From positions 1,590,640 to 1,654,639 of the forward strand of contig SCFE01000090.1 in the NCBI GenBank assembly GCA_004352715.1: DNA of 64,000 nt, given 5' to 3'. Positions 46,577 to 56,779 of this stretch are shown one piece after another. The DNA is from Hofstenia miamia. Taxonomy: Eukaryota > Xenacoelomorpha > Acoela. Position numbers and translations under genes: made by a program. Under the pieces are notes generated by a model. That model did not search any database. It saw nothing but the letters and a program-made list of their open reading frames with translations, and was not told the DNA's origin. Positions within the stretch are counted from its first letter, which is position 1; each line of letters opens with the position of its first letter.

Positions 46577-47851
46577 CGAGGGACGTTCAATAAGTTCGTA
46601 GAACGGAACACTTAGAAATAACGAAATAAGTTCTAACCATGCATGCATGCTTATCTAGATAAATGATATTCACAGCCTGAAACCTATTCATTTTGCTTTG
46701 TCCTTTCAGGTATAAGAAGACTCCAAAGTCATTGAATCACTGTAGAAATGGATTCGTCACTGATCGAGTACGAAGCTGTGATCAAATTCCTTGTTAAAGA
46801 AGGTTCTTCGGCTAGAGAAATCACAGATCTGTTGGCCAAGGTGTACCAGCAAGATGCTCCCAAGTATTCAACGGTCGCCAAATGGGCCGCAAAGTTTAAG
46901 TGGGGCCGTCAATCCCTGGAAGACGACCCAAAGTCCGGTCGACCTTTGGAAATGCCGACCCCAGAGGAAGACCTTGTCATGACTGATCGTCGTTTAAAGG
47001 TCAAATTTGCAAGCAAAGTTGACATTTCTGAAGGAAGCGTTTTCAACATTCTTCACGACCATCTTCATCTCTCCGAAGTGTATGCCAGATGGGTGCCTCG
47101 AAATCTTCAAGGGCAAGATCGACAGCAGCGGATGCAGCTCAGTTCACAACTTCTCGAGCTCTACAGGAGAGACCCAGAAGACTTCTATTTGCGACTTGTG
47201 ACTGGAGACGAGACCTGGTACACCACTGGGACCCTGAGAGTAAGATCGCCTCCATGCAGTGGAAACACAGTGACTCGCCGCCTTCAAGGAAGTTTCGGAC
47301 CCAGTCCTCTGCAGGCAAGGTGATGGCATCAGTGTTCTGGGATTCGAAAGGTCTCCTGCTATTCGACTACTTGCCCAGAAGGTTTATCATCACTGGTGAA
47401 TATTACTCGGATCTGATGATTGAGTTGCGCCAGGCAATCAAGGCGAAGAGGCGAGGAATGCTAACTCGTGGTGTTCTCCTTCTTCATGACAATGCGCCGG
47501 TGCACAAGAGCCGCGTGGCACAAGCCACGATCAATCAGATGGGCTTCGAACAGTTGGCTCACCCACCCTACAGTCCGGATCTGGCCCCAAGCGACTTCCA
47601 CCTGTTTCGTGTCATGAAGTCCAACCTTCGTGGAAAGCGTTTTGATGACGATGAGCAGCTGATATCCGCCGTGGATCAGTGGTTCAATTCCCAGTCACAA
47701 GACTTCTTCCATGCTGGAAATTGCGGCACTTGAGCATTGGTGGTCCAAGTGCGTAGAAGTTAGGGTAAACTATATTGAAAAGTAGTAATGGTTTTGTTTT
47801 TATGAAACAAATTTTTGTATGCAGTTCCACAAACTTCTTGAACGCCCCTCA
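46577..47851 (+). mobile_element. Full-length mariner element with TIRs and TA target duplication
   Basis: The left end CGAGGGACGTTCAATAAGTT and the right end (minus strand) TGAGGGGCGTTCAAGAAGTT form imperfect inverted repeats of about 28 bases. TA flanks both ends (46575-46576, 47852-47853). Total length is 1275 bases, typical of mariner. The interior holds one transposase frame in two broken steps. The GC content is higher than the AT-rich surroundings, consistent with fairly recent arrival. It lies in DNA without any recognised host gene. Confidence 0.93.
46748..47785 (+). pseudogene. Mariner transposase, two frameshifts
   Basis: The protein would move the element by cut and paste at TA sites. 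From the ATG: helix-turn-helix region with VIKFLVKEGSSAREI and STVAKWAAKF, the SLEDDPKSGRP linker, the WVPR(N)L motif, and first catalytic Asp in TGDETW (codon 47207). The second Asp is in LLHDNAPVH (47488) and the third in YSPDLAPSDFHLF (47593), with 34 residues between them, the mariner DD34D spacing. One base is missing just after 47218. One extra base in an A run near 47719 causes an early stop at 47733; the other frame continues through EHWWSKC to 47785. Without these two changes the frame is about 345 codons, the usual mariner length. As it stands it cannot make an intact transposase. Confidence 0.93.
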
Positions 47852-48086
47852 TAATACGATATTAATTATACTATGAAATCTGTATAATATAATATATTTG
47901 ACATCATTCACTCAATTAAACAAAATTAATAGAAATTTAATTCGGTGTTGAAATTGTGGGCTTAATTACTTAAAATTACTTCGCCTCACTAAAGTGATCA
48001 CGGAAGATAGCGGTTGTGTTGCAGGTGCTCGTGAATTTTTCTAACAGACCTTCGTCTAATGCAGGTGCGGTGCGGTTGCGAGCCCA

Positions 48087-48109
48087 CTCATTGAGTGGCA
48101 CTCAATGAG
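48087..48109. repeat. Perfect 11-base inverted repeat
   Basis: CTCATTGAGTG, one G, CACTCAATGAG: perfect arms with a one-base centre. Lies in a GC-richer patch (about 48.03-48.13 kb) with GGTGCGGTGCGG. Function unknown. Confidence 0.8.
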
Positions 48110-48269
48110 GGTGTGTTGCAATGCGGTTATAAAAAATTACACCCACATTCATCTATGGGTTTATTATTATACCAGAGGTTTATGTTTGTTTTATGATTTA
48201 CTATATCAAATAAATTTGTTAAAATATTTTTAATTAATCATATTATTATTGCATGGTTTGATGTTTATA

Positions 48270-48413
48270 GCTCAAAAGTCACAGATTACGAATGCAAAGA
48301 TGATTCAGCGAAATCAGCGTAACGCCGAAAACACCGCTATTAATGTGATCGGCGCCTAGGCCGCCGCCGATTATGAGAAGATGAACGGCGCAGGGGTCTA
48401 CTTGAAATGTGTG
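48270..48413 (+). pseudogene. Coding-like GC-rich segment with internal TAG
   Basis: After a possible GTTTATAG acceptor the plus strand reads AQKSQITNAKMIQRNQRNAE and NTAINVIGA, one TAG, then AAADYEKMNGAGVYLKCVLD and ACF before TAA. The minus strand is also open here and includes LLIIGGGLGADHINSGVFGV. GGCGCCTAGGCCGCCGCC is strikingly GC-rich against AT-rich flanks. I recognise neither reading. It could be a processed pseudogene, an exon with a sequence error, or chance. Confidence 0.3.
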
Positions 48414-48607
48414 CTTGATGCTTGTTTTTAATCTTATCCTAATTTCTTTTATTGATTGTTTAATTCTATGGTATTTCAACGGCTTTGCGGTTTCAGATTG
48501 ATTTTGCTGTTATTGTTTCGTATTTTTATTGTCTGTCTGTCAATCGACAATTTTTTTCACATTTTCAATAGTTATCAATTTATATTTTACTTATGCATCA
48601 CTGACAT

Positions 48608-48609
<2 letters not shown>

Positions 48610-48656
<47 letters not shown>
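48610..48656. repeat. (AT)n microsatellite
   Basis: About 23 uninterrupted AT units. Confidence 0.9.
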
Positions 48657-48659
<3 letters not shown>

Positions 48660-50275
48660 CCGCTTAACATAGTACATTCATTTTGTGATTGAAAAATTCA
48701 AATTTTTTAAATTTTGCTAACAATTAATACCAAGGTCCTCAAATGGGACTATACGAAATAACATATAATAACACTTCAAAAGACTAATTGCATAGGAAAT
48801 TCTCTTTATATGCTTTCAAAAATTATTATATCTGATCTGAATAATAGCCAATACCAAAATATTTAAGTAGGTCTGGTACGAAATGAATTAAACAAATAAA
48901 TACCATGAAATACCTTAAATTGATATTAAAAATACTATTAAACGTATAATATAAAAAAACTGAAATGGCGATGTTATAAATTTTACAATACTGATAAATC
49001 TATTAATAGAAATTAACTGCGCTATAACCCAAGCTAAATATAATTATTTGTAAATATTCCTTGTTTTGTATTTCTCTTCTTTCTTTACCCCTTCAGAACT
49101 GTTATCAGCATCATTTATATTTTTCAAACAATTTCTTCTTCAAAAGGCTAATTTCATTTGAAGAGGTATCAAAAAAGCAAAATGAGCATGGAGATATGTG
49201 ACATAGCTAATGCTTTAATTTGGTTCTTTAACGCGACTTGTTATATCAAAAGGTTGGCTTGCGGCGGAGTACATTTTTGGCCTCATTTTCGTTAATATTA
49301 CTGCAATTCGCCAGGCCGTAATTACAGTAGGGCTTTGTGAATCTCAAAATCAAAACATGAATATCACCTCAATATTAATTGATTTTCCAATTGATATTAA
49401 TATCAACGGTAGCCGAATTGGAACTTTTATTATATTTAGGTGCAATACACTACTCAAACTTTTCACTATCAGAATATCATAATTCTAAAGCGATAGCTAT
49501 TGCCTTGCTTAACTTCATTCAAGAGAAAATAGCTATTGGCATAAGATATTCAGCACATATGTCACACACCATTTACCAAACCTCGTTATTGTATGAGGTT
49601 TTCACAGAATAAGTATTTAAAGTAAACATTATTACACGTAGTGTTTATACGAAAACGTAAATTACTTTAAATGCATTAAATAATATGTCAAGTTGGACGA
49701 AAAAATTCTTTTGAAAAATTTCGGAATCCAAGAAACATATTCAAACGCATATTACAAACATATTTCTCAAAGTTGTAAATATACCAGCACATAGAATCTA
49801 AATGTGATAAATTTATAATAAATAGTAAATAAAGGTTTTGTCGAAGCATATCTTAAAATAGCGATCACATATATTAATACCGATATATAAGGTAACCGAA
49901 CAGCACACAATGAAAACACTCTAAATTCAAAACCCTTTGGGAACTGTGTTTAATTGTAAATGATTATGCAATATAATAATTATCTAGAACAAGCGCATTA
50001 TTTTTACCTTATTACTACATGTTTGTAATATTGAAGAGGTGAGTTAATAAAATTACTGACATTCCAATAAACTTTAATGGCTCATAGATTTGAAATTGGA
50101 AACTTCATTGACCGTTACCATTATTTTTAATAGATAGTGAGAATAAATTACATGCATTTAATCTTGAGTGCGCATGTAAATTCTAAATTATTGCCAGTAA
50201 TTACGACGTACTTGGCCACACAATTGGCATTTGTAATAACATTTAATATTCAAAATATTTAATGAAACGCATTGA

Positions 50276-50786
50276 ATGCAATGCTTGGAAATGTCATTGT
50301 TAGACATTGATAGTGTACCGCTCATTCGTGAATCAAGATTTCATAGAACAAAAGAGGAATTCACTTCTTCTATATTTACGCTATCACATCAAGAATCAGA
50401 TAACGATTCGGATTACGTTGAAATTTCCTCCCGAGTAGATGAAAATGAAACCAGAAAATCGAGTAACATGGCGACGCTAAACGATATCGATAGCATTGTG
50501 TTAGAAAAACATAAAGGTTCTGAACATTTACAATCGCATTTCGATGATATTGAGAGTGAAATTCTGCCACGGAGATCTGAAGTATTCACTGATACAAAAT
50601 ATATACAAGACAACTACAACCATGATATTGATAGTTGTAAATTGCATTATACAAAGGGTAAATCAAAGTTAGAATTTGATCTTAGTCACATAGATAGCTT
50701 AGCTTTGTCGAAAGCTAGCACTTCTGAACAGGACAGAACTGATAATGTCAGTGATATAGATAGTCCTGCTCTAGAAAAATTCAAAA
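50276..50786 (+). pseudogene. Duplicate 5' end of the DIDS-motif gene (assembly copy)
   Basis: Bases 50275-50786 repeat 50894-51405 without a difference I can see. Both copies end or start at a single N (50787, 50893), with about 105 bases of unrelated sequence between the Ns. The frame is open for 170 codons and is then cut off. This copy carries the genuine upstream flank (in-frame TGA before the ATG), while the second copy continues into the full ORF. It is most likely one gene whose ends were not merged. Confidence 0.85.
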
Positions 50787-50894
50787 NTTTTTAATAATAA
50801 AGTCAATTTTACTTAAAATGTTCGGTTGGCGTCAATTAATAAAATTTCGTTCAATTATCAATTATCAATCAATTAATCGCACCGCCTTAACCNA

Positions 50895-53714
50895 ATGCAA
50901 TGCTTGGAAATGTCATTGTTAGACATTGATAGTGTACCGCTCATTCGTGAATCAAGATTTCATAGAACAAAAGAGGAATTCACTTCTTCTATATTTACGC
51001 TATCACATCAAGAATCAGATAACGATTCGGATTACGTTGAAATTTCCTCCCGAGTAGATGAAAATGAAACCAGAAAATCGAGTAACATGGCGACGCTAAA
51101 CGATATCGATAGCATTGTGTTAGAAAAACATAAAGGTTCTGAACATTTACAATCGCATTTCGATGATATTGAGAGTGAAATTCTGCCACGGAGATCTGAA
51201 GTATTCACTGATACAAAATATATACAAGACAACTACAACCATGATATTGATAGTTGTAAATTGCATTATACAAAGGGTAAATCAAAGTTAGAATTTGATC
51301 TTAGTCACATAGATAGCTTAGCTTTGTCGAAAGCTAGCACTTCTGAACAGGACAGAACTGATAATGTCAGTGATATAGATAGTCCTGCTCTAGAAAAATT
51401 CAAAAGAACGACAATTGAAAGTTTTTCTGATATTGATAGTGCTTTTCTTTTAAGACATCAAAGTGTAACTTTGAATTATGATCCTTCAGACATTGATAGT
51501 GCATTAATTTCATCTAATTCTACAATTGAAAGTGCTTCTAAAATACAATTTGGTATTGTTAGAGAAAGTCAAAACAATGGAGAAGATAAAAGAGGACTTT
51601 CAACTAAATCCAAGGAATCAATTGTTCATCGTTCATCACAAGGATTTCTAAATAACTCAGTGGACATTGATAGTAAACCAATAGAGATTTCTACGAATAA
51701 CAAAGTTAAATCTAAAAATCGTACTAACAACTTTGAAAAAACTTTCGAAAATTCTCAAATGAAAACAGAAGATAATTGTTGCGTTAATACGAAAGGAGAA
51801 CTTTCATATTTTGATATGCCCTATGATGAAATTGATGAAAAAATTGTAGAGGTTAAAAAGGGCTCCAGCTTTGATAAATCCTCGAAGTTCCCTCAAGCAA
51901 ATCTTCATAAGTTTCAAATTAGACCGTCAAAAGCAATTGACAAAATACCACTGAATAAAGTGTTTGAAGATCAAATACAAGAACTTAAATTCGGAAATAA
52001 TCAAGAAAGCATTAGCAGGAGTCAACTTTCATCCAAATTGAATCGGTTTACATTAAAAAAAGAACAGAAGGAATACCTTAGTGACAACAAAGCAAAAGTT
52101 CATTATAAAGAAAACGTGCATTCGCATATGTTTAAACCCACAGATGTGAAACCTAATATTTTACCATCAAAACAATCCATGTTTTTTACAGATTGGAATG
52201 AACGAATGAACTTTCGCAATATATCTGATGATGCGCAGCCAGAAACATCAACAGTATCTAATATATTTGAGGAAAGTGAAGTATATATAGAGGATGTTGA
52301 CATAAATAAGTTAAAAAATCTGTATAGCATTACAGGTAAGAACAAAAAACTTGCAAATGTTAAAAAAATTCAAAAATTATATCCTTCATCACTTAGTAAA
52401 TATTTTTTTTCTGATTGGGAAGATATCTTTTTGCATGGGAATATTGTAAATTCGTACGTTACAGAAGATGTATCAAGAAAGTTTTCAGAAAACCCGCAAT
52501 GTGATTTCAACAGTCTGCCTTCAACAAAAAGCCGAAAAAAATTGAAAAGATCAAACAGCATGGAAGAATATTTTGAAAGATACTGCAATCTGGTGGGGAT
52601 TGAATATGAAAAACCACGCCTGTTAAATAAGTCACAGCTGAAAGGGGAACCGAAACATAGCAAAACCAAAATGGAATTGATGTATGATAAATACCACACG
52701 TTAGTAAGAGCAGACAGAGCACATGAGTTTCAAAAGGATGACAATTCTCCAAGTAAATCTCATAGTTCGCGGATGCTTGAAAAACAAGAGGACCATAAGC
52801 AATCCAAAGCAGAAATTCCTTTTAGAAGTAGGTATAGTCTCCGCGTTAAGCACAACAATGAATGCACTCTTAGTGAAAACACGAGAGTACCTCTCATTGA
52901 CAACTCTTTTACTAGAATTAAACAATGTAAAGAACCAAAAGTATTAAACAACGAAAGGTCTAATTCAGAATCTCAAAAAGGGGACATTTTTACTGAGACT
53001 TTAGCCTGGCTAAATTCTAAAAAAGAAAAACCAGTTTACAATGTGAATCTCTTTGATAACTACAGTGACAAAAATCCCTTTTTGCAGGATCACGTAACTA
53101 ATTTCCAAAATGAGGTCGATCATAAGATCAACATATTTGACATTGGAAAGCAAAATGAAAAATTTAGAAGTCATCCTGTCTGCGAAGTGAAAAACCGTTT
53201 CACTCAAACTAAGCCAAAGCCTACTAATGAACACAAGTCCACACAGTGTGACAAGTTTGATGAACCACCAATCAGGGAAAAACGAGGGAGTGTCTTGAAT
53301 TCACCGAAGAGATCCACACCCTACACTTTGAATTTAGATAATGTAAAGCAATTCGACCTCACGCCATTTAAGTACAACAAAAGTAATATGAACAAAGAGT
53401 TAATTAGTGATGACGAGAGTCCAAAACTTGAGGATATGCAACATTTAACAATTCGTACCTCATCACCCATTGCTAATGCAGCGGGGTTAGTTGATAGTAC
53501 GCCTCGTGTACAGTTGGACAATTTGTCACCATTGACCAGCAATAGGAGTGTTCAACAAAAACTAAAGAAAAAAGGACAACCTTCAATACCAGTAAGAGAT
53601 TCCAGATCATCTCGGCTTAGAAAAAATTGTGGAGCATTTCGTTCACACAAAAACATGTTAAATGACACTTTTGAAAATCAGCCTCCCGATTATTTGCGAA
53701 CGTGGCAATATTAA
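50895..53714 (+). CDS. Unrecognised 939-residue protein with DIDS motif array
   Basis: A single open frame with no intron. In the upstream copy (50276) a TGA stands directly before the same ATG, so this ATG is the first in frame. I do not recognise the protein. It is rich in Ser, Asn, Lys, Asp and Glu with few hydrophobic clusters, so most is probably disordered; no signal peptide or membrane segment is visible. Residues 1-263 carry nine copies of D-I-D-S-x-x-(L/I) (starts at about 10, 70, 91, 117, 138, 160, 179, 199, 257). Two FF-(T/S)-DW segments lie near 429 and 502, and two Y-x3-Y-x2-LV segments near 556 and 598. The C-terminus is basic then ends PPDYLRTWQY. An AATAAA lies a few bases after the stop. 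A scaffold-like or regulatory protein is plausible but only inferred. Confidence 0.85.
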   Translation: MQCLEMSLLDIDSVPLIRESRFHRTKEEFTSSIFTLSHQESDNDSDYVEISSRVDENETRKSSNMATLNDIDSIVLEKHKGSEHLQSHFDDIESEILPRRSEVFTDTKYIQDNYNHDIDSCKLHYTKGKSKLEFDLSHIDSLALSKASTSEQDRTDNVSDIDSPALEKFKRTTIESFSDIDSAFLLRHQSVTLNYDPSDIDSALISSNSTIESASKIQFGIVRESQNNGEDKRGLSTKSKESIVHRSSQGFLNNSVDIDSKPIEISTNNKVKSKNRTNNFEKTFENSQMKTEDNCCVNTKGELSYFDMPYDEIDEKIVEVKKGSSFDKSSKFPQANLHKFQIRPSKAIDKIPLNKVFEDQIQELKFGNNQESISRSQLSSKLNRFTLKKEQKEYLSDNKAKVHYKENVHSHMFKPTDVKPNILPSKQSMFFTDWNERMNFRNISDDAQPETSTVSNIFEESEVYIEDVDINKLKNLYSITGKNKKLANVKKIQKLYPSSLSKYFFSDWEDIFLHGNIVNSYVTEDVSRKFSENPQCDFNSLPSTKSRKKLKRSNSMEEYFERYCNLVGIEYEKPRLLNKSQLKGEPKHSKTKMELMYDKYHTLVRADRAHEFQKDDNSPSKSHSSRMLEKQEDHKQSKAEIPFRSRYSLRVKHNNECTLSENTRVPLIDNSFTRIKQCKEPKVLNNERSNSESQKGDIFTETLAWLNSKKEKPVYNVNLFDNYSDKNPFLQDHVTNFQNEVDHKINIFDIGKQNEKFRSHPVCEVKNRFTQTKPKPTNEHKSTQCDKFDEPPIREKRGSVLNSPKRSTPYTLNLDNVKQFDLTPFKYNKSNMNKELISDDESPKLEDMQHLTIRTSSPIANAAGLVDSTPRVQLDNLSPLTSNRSVQQKLKKKGQPSIPVRDSRSSRLRKNCGAFRSHKNMLNDTFENQPPDYLRTWQY

Positions 53715-53717
53715 GAA

Positions 53718-53723
53718 ATAAAG
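53718..53723 (+). promoter_or_regulatory. Poly(A) signal AATAAA of the DIDS-motif gene
   Basis: AATAAA starts four bases after the TAA stop of the 939-codon ORF. It is the nearest canonical signal, implying a very short 3' UTR. Confidence 0.5.
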
Positions 53724-53823
53724 TTTTGATTTAATTTTACATTTTTTTCAACTATTTAAGTTAGGAATATACAGCCTTTTAGCCCTTAAATGTCCAACAT
53801 ATTTTTGTTACATATGTGTGCAG

Positions 53824-53863
53824 CTGGATTCCGAATCGGACACCAATCAAAATGCGGGAAAAG
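53824..53863 (+). other. Possible 40-base plus-strand exon
   Basis: The segment reads LDSESDTNQNAGK and is bounded by TGTGTGCAG| and AAAAG|GTGAGA, both good splice sites, with a T-rich stretch upstream. It lies 109 bases past the stop of the DIDS-motif ORF, so it would belong to an alternative transcript or to another gene. The composition resembles that ORF (acidic, Ser/Asn-rich). No partner exon was identified. Confidence 0.25.
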
Positions 53864-54195
53864 GTGAGATTATTTATTCAACTATTACATGTCAAAGTAG
53901 TATTGTTTTAGACTGATTTGCTACACCTAAGAATGACATTTGTTATAAATTAGCTTTGTTCTGCTGTTAAATTTTCAGTTAAAAATTGGCTTTTTAAATG
54001 CTTTGTCTTCTGACAAAATATCTTTGATTGACTTTTTTCTAGACCCCAGAACCCCTCAGAAGAAGCAGTATATTTCCTTTGTTGAAGTATTTTCCCATGT
54101 TGGGGAGACTGAATATGTTTATCTATTTGTGTGCTGACCAATCAACTAAAGTATTTCAATAGTAAGAAACAGTCTGAATGATTTAAACTCAATTT

Positions 54196-54472
54196 TTACA
54201 TTTTTGTTGAGGAAGTGAGTCCATGAACACAATTCAAGATGTTAAGAGGTAGTCTTCTACCTCTATTTAATGAATTTGAAGTTGAAATATTTCCATCAGC
54301 AGAAATCATTCCCATGTTATTGCTAGATACACTAACATCTGAAAATGTGTTCTTATCAGTCCCATCACTCCCTATACCTGAACTACTATCACTAAATGAG
54401 GTATTGGAATTTTTCTCAAAATGCATCATTTTGATATCTTCAATTGATGGTGGCCTTTTTGTTGAATAAAAT
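54196..54472 (-). CDS. Terminal exon of an unrecognised minus-strand gene
   Basis: On the minus strand a GTTTTAG acceptor is followed by an open frame of about 91 codons to a stop. It reads FYSTKRPPSIEDIKMMHFEK, then a Ser/Asp/Gly-rich run containing SFSDSSSGIGSDGTDKNTFS, and ends LNCVHGLTSSTKM. The sudden acceptor and non-random composition suggest the last coding exon of a gene whose other exons I could not locate at higher coordinates. It faces the DIDS-motif gene tail to tail, with about 480 bases between the stops. No family recognised; the SSSGIGSD run resembles a phosphorylated tail but that is inference. Confidence 0.45.
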
Positions 54473-54857
54473 CTAAAACAGTAAGCAAAATTATATTGCA
54501 TTTCAAAACTTTTAAAGGAAATGAAGTTTAAAATGTATTATAAATAAGCAATGGAAATTCATAATACAATTATATAGTATTATTGAAATGTACAACATGC
54601 AATGATAAATTACATTCAACATGGCAGGTTACGGGCAGAGTAAATTATTTTTAGAGAAATGGGCAAGTAGCAACAATTAGACAGCTTTTTAACAAAACTA
54701 TGAAAACTAAAATTCTTCTGAAATTCATGAAATATAATATCGCCTAATTAGGAAGAAATAAATCCAGAAATTGCATTGATTACTCAAAAAATTGCTCGTT
54801 TTTTATAATGATATTTATTAAATGTTGAAAATGTAACTATTTATGGTTTGTGGTATA

Positions 54858-54897
54858 TATACATATATATATATATATATATAGTTCAAGTTTCTTA

Positions 54898-54948
<51 letters not shown>
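54858..54948. repeat. Compound (AT)n / (GA)n microsatellite
   Basis: Two AT runs split by AGTTCAAGTTTCTTAA, the second leading straight into a (GA)n run of about 13 units. ATTTCAAGTTT follows and partly echoes the spacer. Confidence 0.85.
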
Positions 54949-55501
54949 TTTCAAGTTTTAAATAATTACACAAAGAAGGAAGGACAGTATACATGTATAT
55001 TGTAGGTGAAAAATAACAGCTACAAAATTGAAATATATTCCTATAGGCGTTTCACAACTAAAATAAAATATTTGAAACTTATTTAAAGTAACTCCGTTAG
55101 TGAAAATAAATGAAAAATTTGAAAGAAGACATCAAAAAAACCTTCTAATTAAGCAGCCCAATGCAAAGCTGAATATTTAATTATTTAATAATTGTAAAAT
55201 TCAAAATTATTATGGTGGTAAATTATGTAATATAGCACAAAACATTGAAATATCCTGTTGCATAACGTACTTAATTTCAGTAAATGACTTTCCAATAATT
55301 GAAATATTATATTTTCTGCTTTGGATTCCAAATATTTTGTTAATCAGGATTATTACAATTTCTATTGCTTGCATGAGCAAATCATCAAAACTAACTATAG
55401 AATGAGATGTGTAAGAGTTTCAAATTTCTGAAAATTTTGAGTACATTCATATGAAATATTCAAGACATCATAAATAAAACGTTAAAGGGGCTAAACATGA
55501 A

Positions 55502-55502
55502 G

Positions 55503-55531
<29 letters not shown>
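55502..55531. repeat. (AT)n microsatellite beside a possible transposon end
   Basis: About 14 AT units. Just after it, GTAGACCAAAAGTAATCCCC (55542 onward) looks like a mariner-type inverted repeat; no partner end or transposase was found nearby. Confidence 0.6.
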
Positions 55532-55535
<4 letters not shown>

Positions 55536-56779
55536 CAAAGTAGACCAAAAGTAATCCCCCTGTTAGATTAATCATTTGAATAACAAGCGAATGACAGGAT
55601 GCGCATTGGTATACAGTAGAGGCCAAGAGACAATCAGAGAGTAGATGTAACAGAGTTGAAACTGCCTGCCGCCTAGTTTTCTTGATTATAATATATTAAT
55701 TTTTTGCCCCCAAAGAAATTTAATGAAGGTCTTCTAATGTTTAAAAAAATTTAGCATAAATGAATTGTATTATTCAACTTATTGTATATTATTAACCAAT
55801 AAAAACAAAATTATGTTGAGGACATATTGTAACAATAAAGATCATTTTATGCACTGGACTACTAGTATTTTGTAAATTGTTTGTAAATCAAATCATGACT
55901 AATTTATATTGATTGTCAACTAAAACTCTATTTCATCAAGTGCAACAGAAAGGTTTATTGTAATTTCAATTTTGTTCTTTGTACAATTAAGCTTGAACTT
56001 GGGTTTTAAATATTTTGTAATAATTTCAATATTTCCAGCCCAATCAATCCAACACAACATCAAAAAATAATGAGAGCTATTGACTAGAAATCTGCAAAAT
56101 GAAAACTAGCAAACCAATACCAAGTAAGCTCAATATTTACCAATGAAGTTACCAAATGTTATTAAAAATCAAAATTTCAGTTATCTCAACACATATAACA
56201 GAAAATTGTATGAAATTGAACTTGTTTTCAAGATAGCAACCTAATACCATGAAAATAAGGTAGTAGAAAATGCACCATTATTTATTATACCTTTATCTAC
56301 TTAGTTAACTTGTGTGTTTCTAATAGAAACTTTCTATGCCAGCCTACTCAGACAAATAGCCTACTGGCTTACGCCCCTCTTGAAAATATACGGCCAGTTG
56401 CAAATTGTGCTGTGTAAATTGCCTCTTGGGTCATGAAATGCCGTTGTACAATATATTTATTCTTTCAGAGTTGTTTTCAGTATAATGATACATTGTTAAA
56501 GTAATTTGTGTTTTTAATGGTGTAGCATTCAGTAGTGAAGGCCAAGGGAAGCCCGTTCCTATGGGACACCCTGAAGTTCTCGTAACACCTATGACTATTT
56601 GCCATGGGGGATGAACTGATTCTATTGGACGCCATCTAGTTTCAAAATATTTTTGACAAAACTAAGTTAACAAATGAATTTTTAGACAATTTTTTTGCAC
56701 CAATGTGGTGATTTTTGATTTCTAGGATTTAGGCAAATTGATATTTCTTGATGACAAGGTTCACTTAAGATGTGTTTAT

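Larger units (their letters stand above)
47854..50274. other. Between mariner and the DIDS-motif gene
   Basis: Includes the inverted repeat, the coding-like GC-rich segment and an (AT)n run listed separately. The last ~1 kb before the ATG at 50276 is AT-rich and should hold the promoter of the DIDS-motif gene; no specific site is convincing. Confidence 0.5.

Noticed and set aside
52103-53542. Several minus-strand frames of 60-110 codons opposite the DIDS-motif gene
   Set aside because: They overlap a 939-codon plus-strand ORF, have no splice or homology support, and are explained by its codon use.
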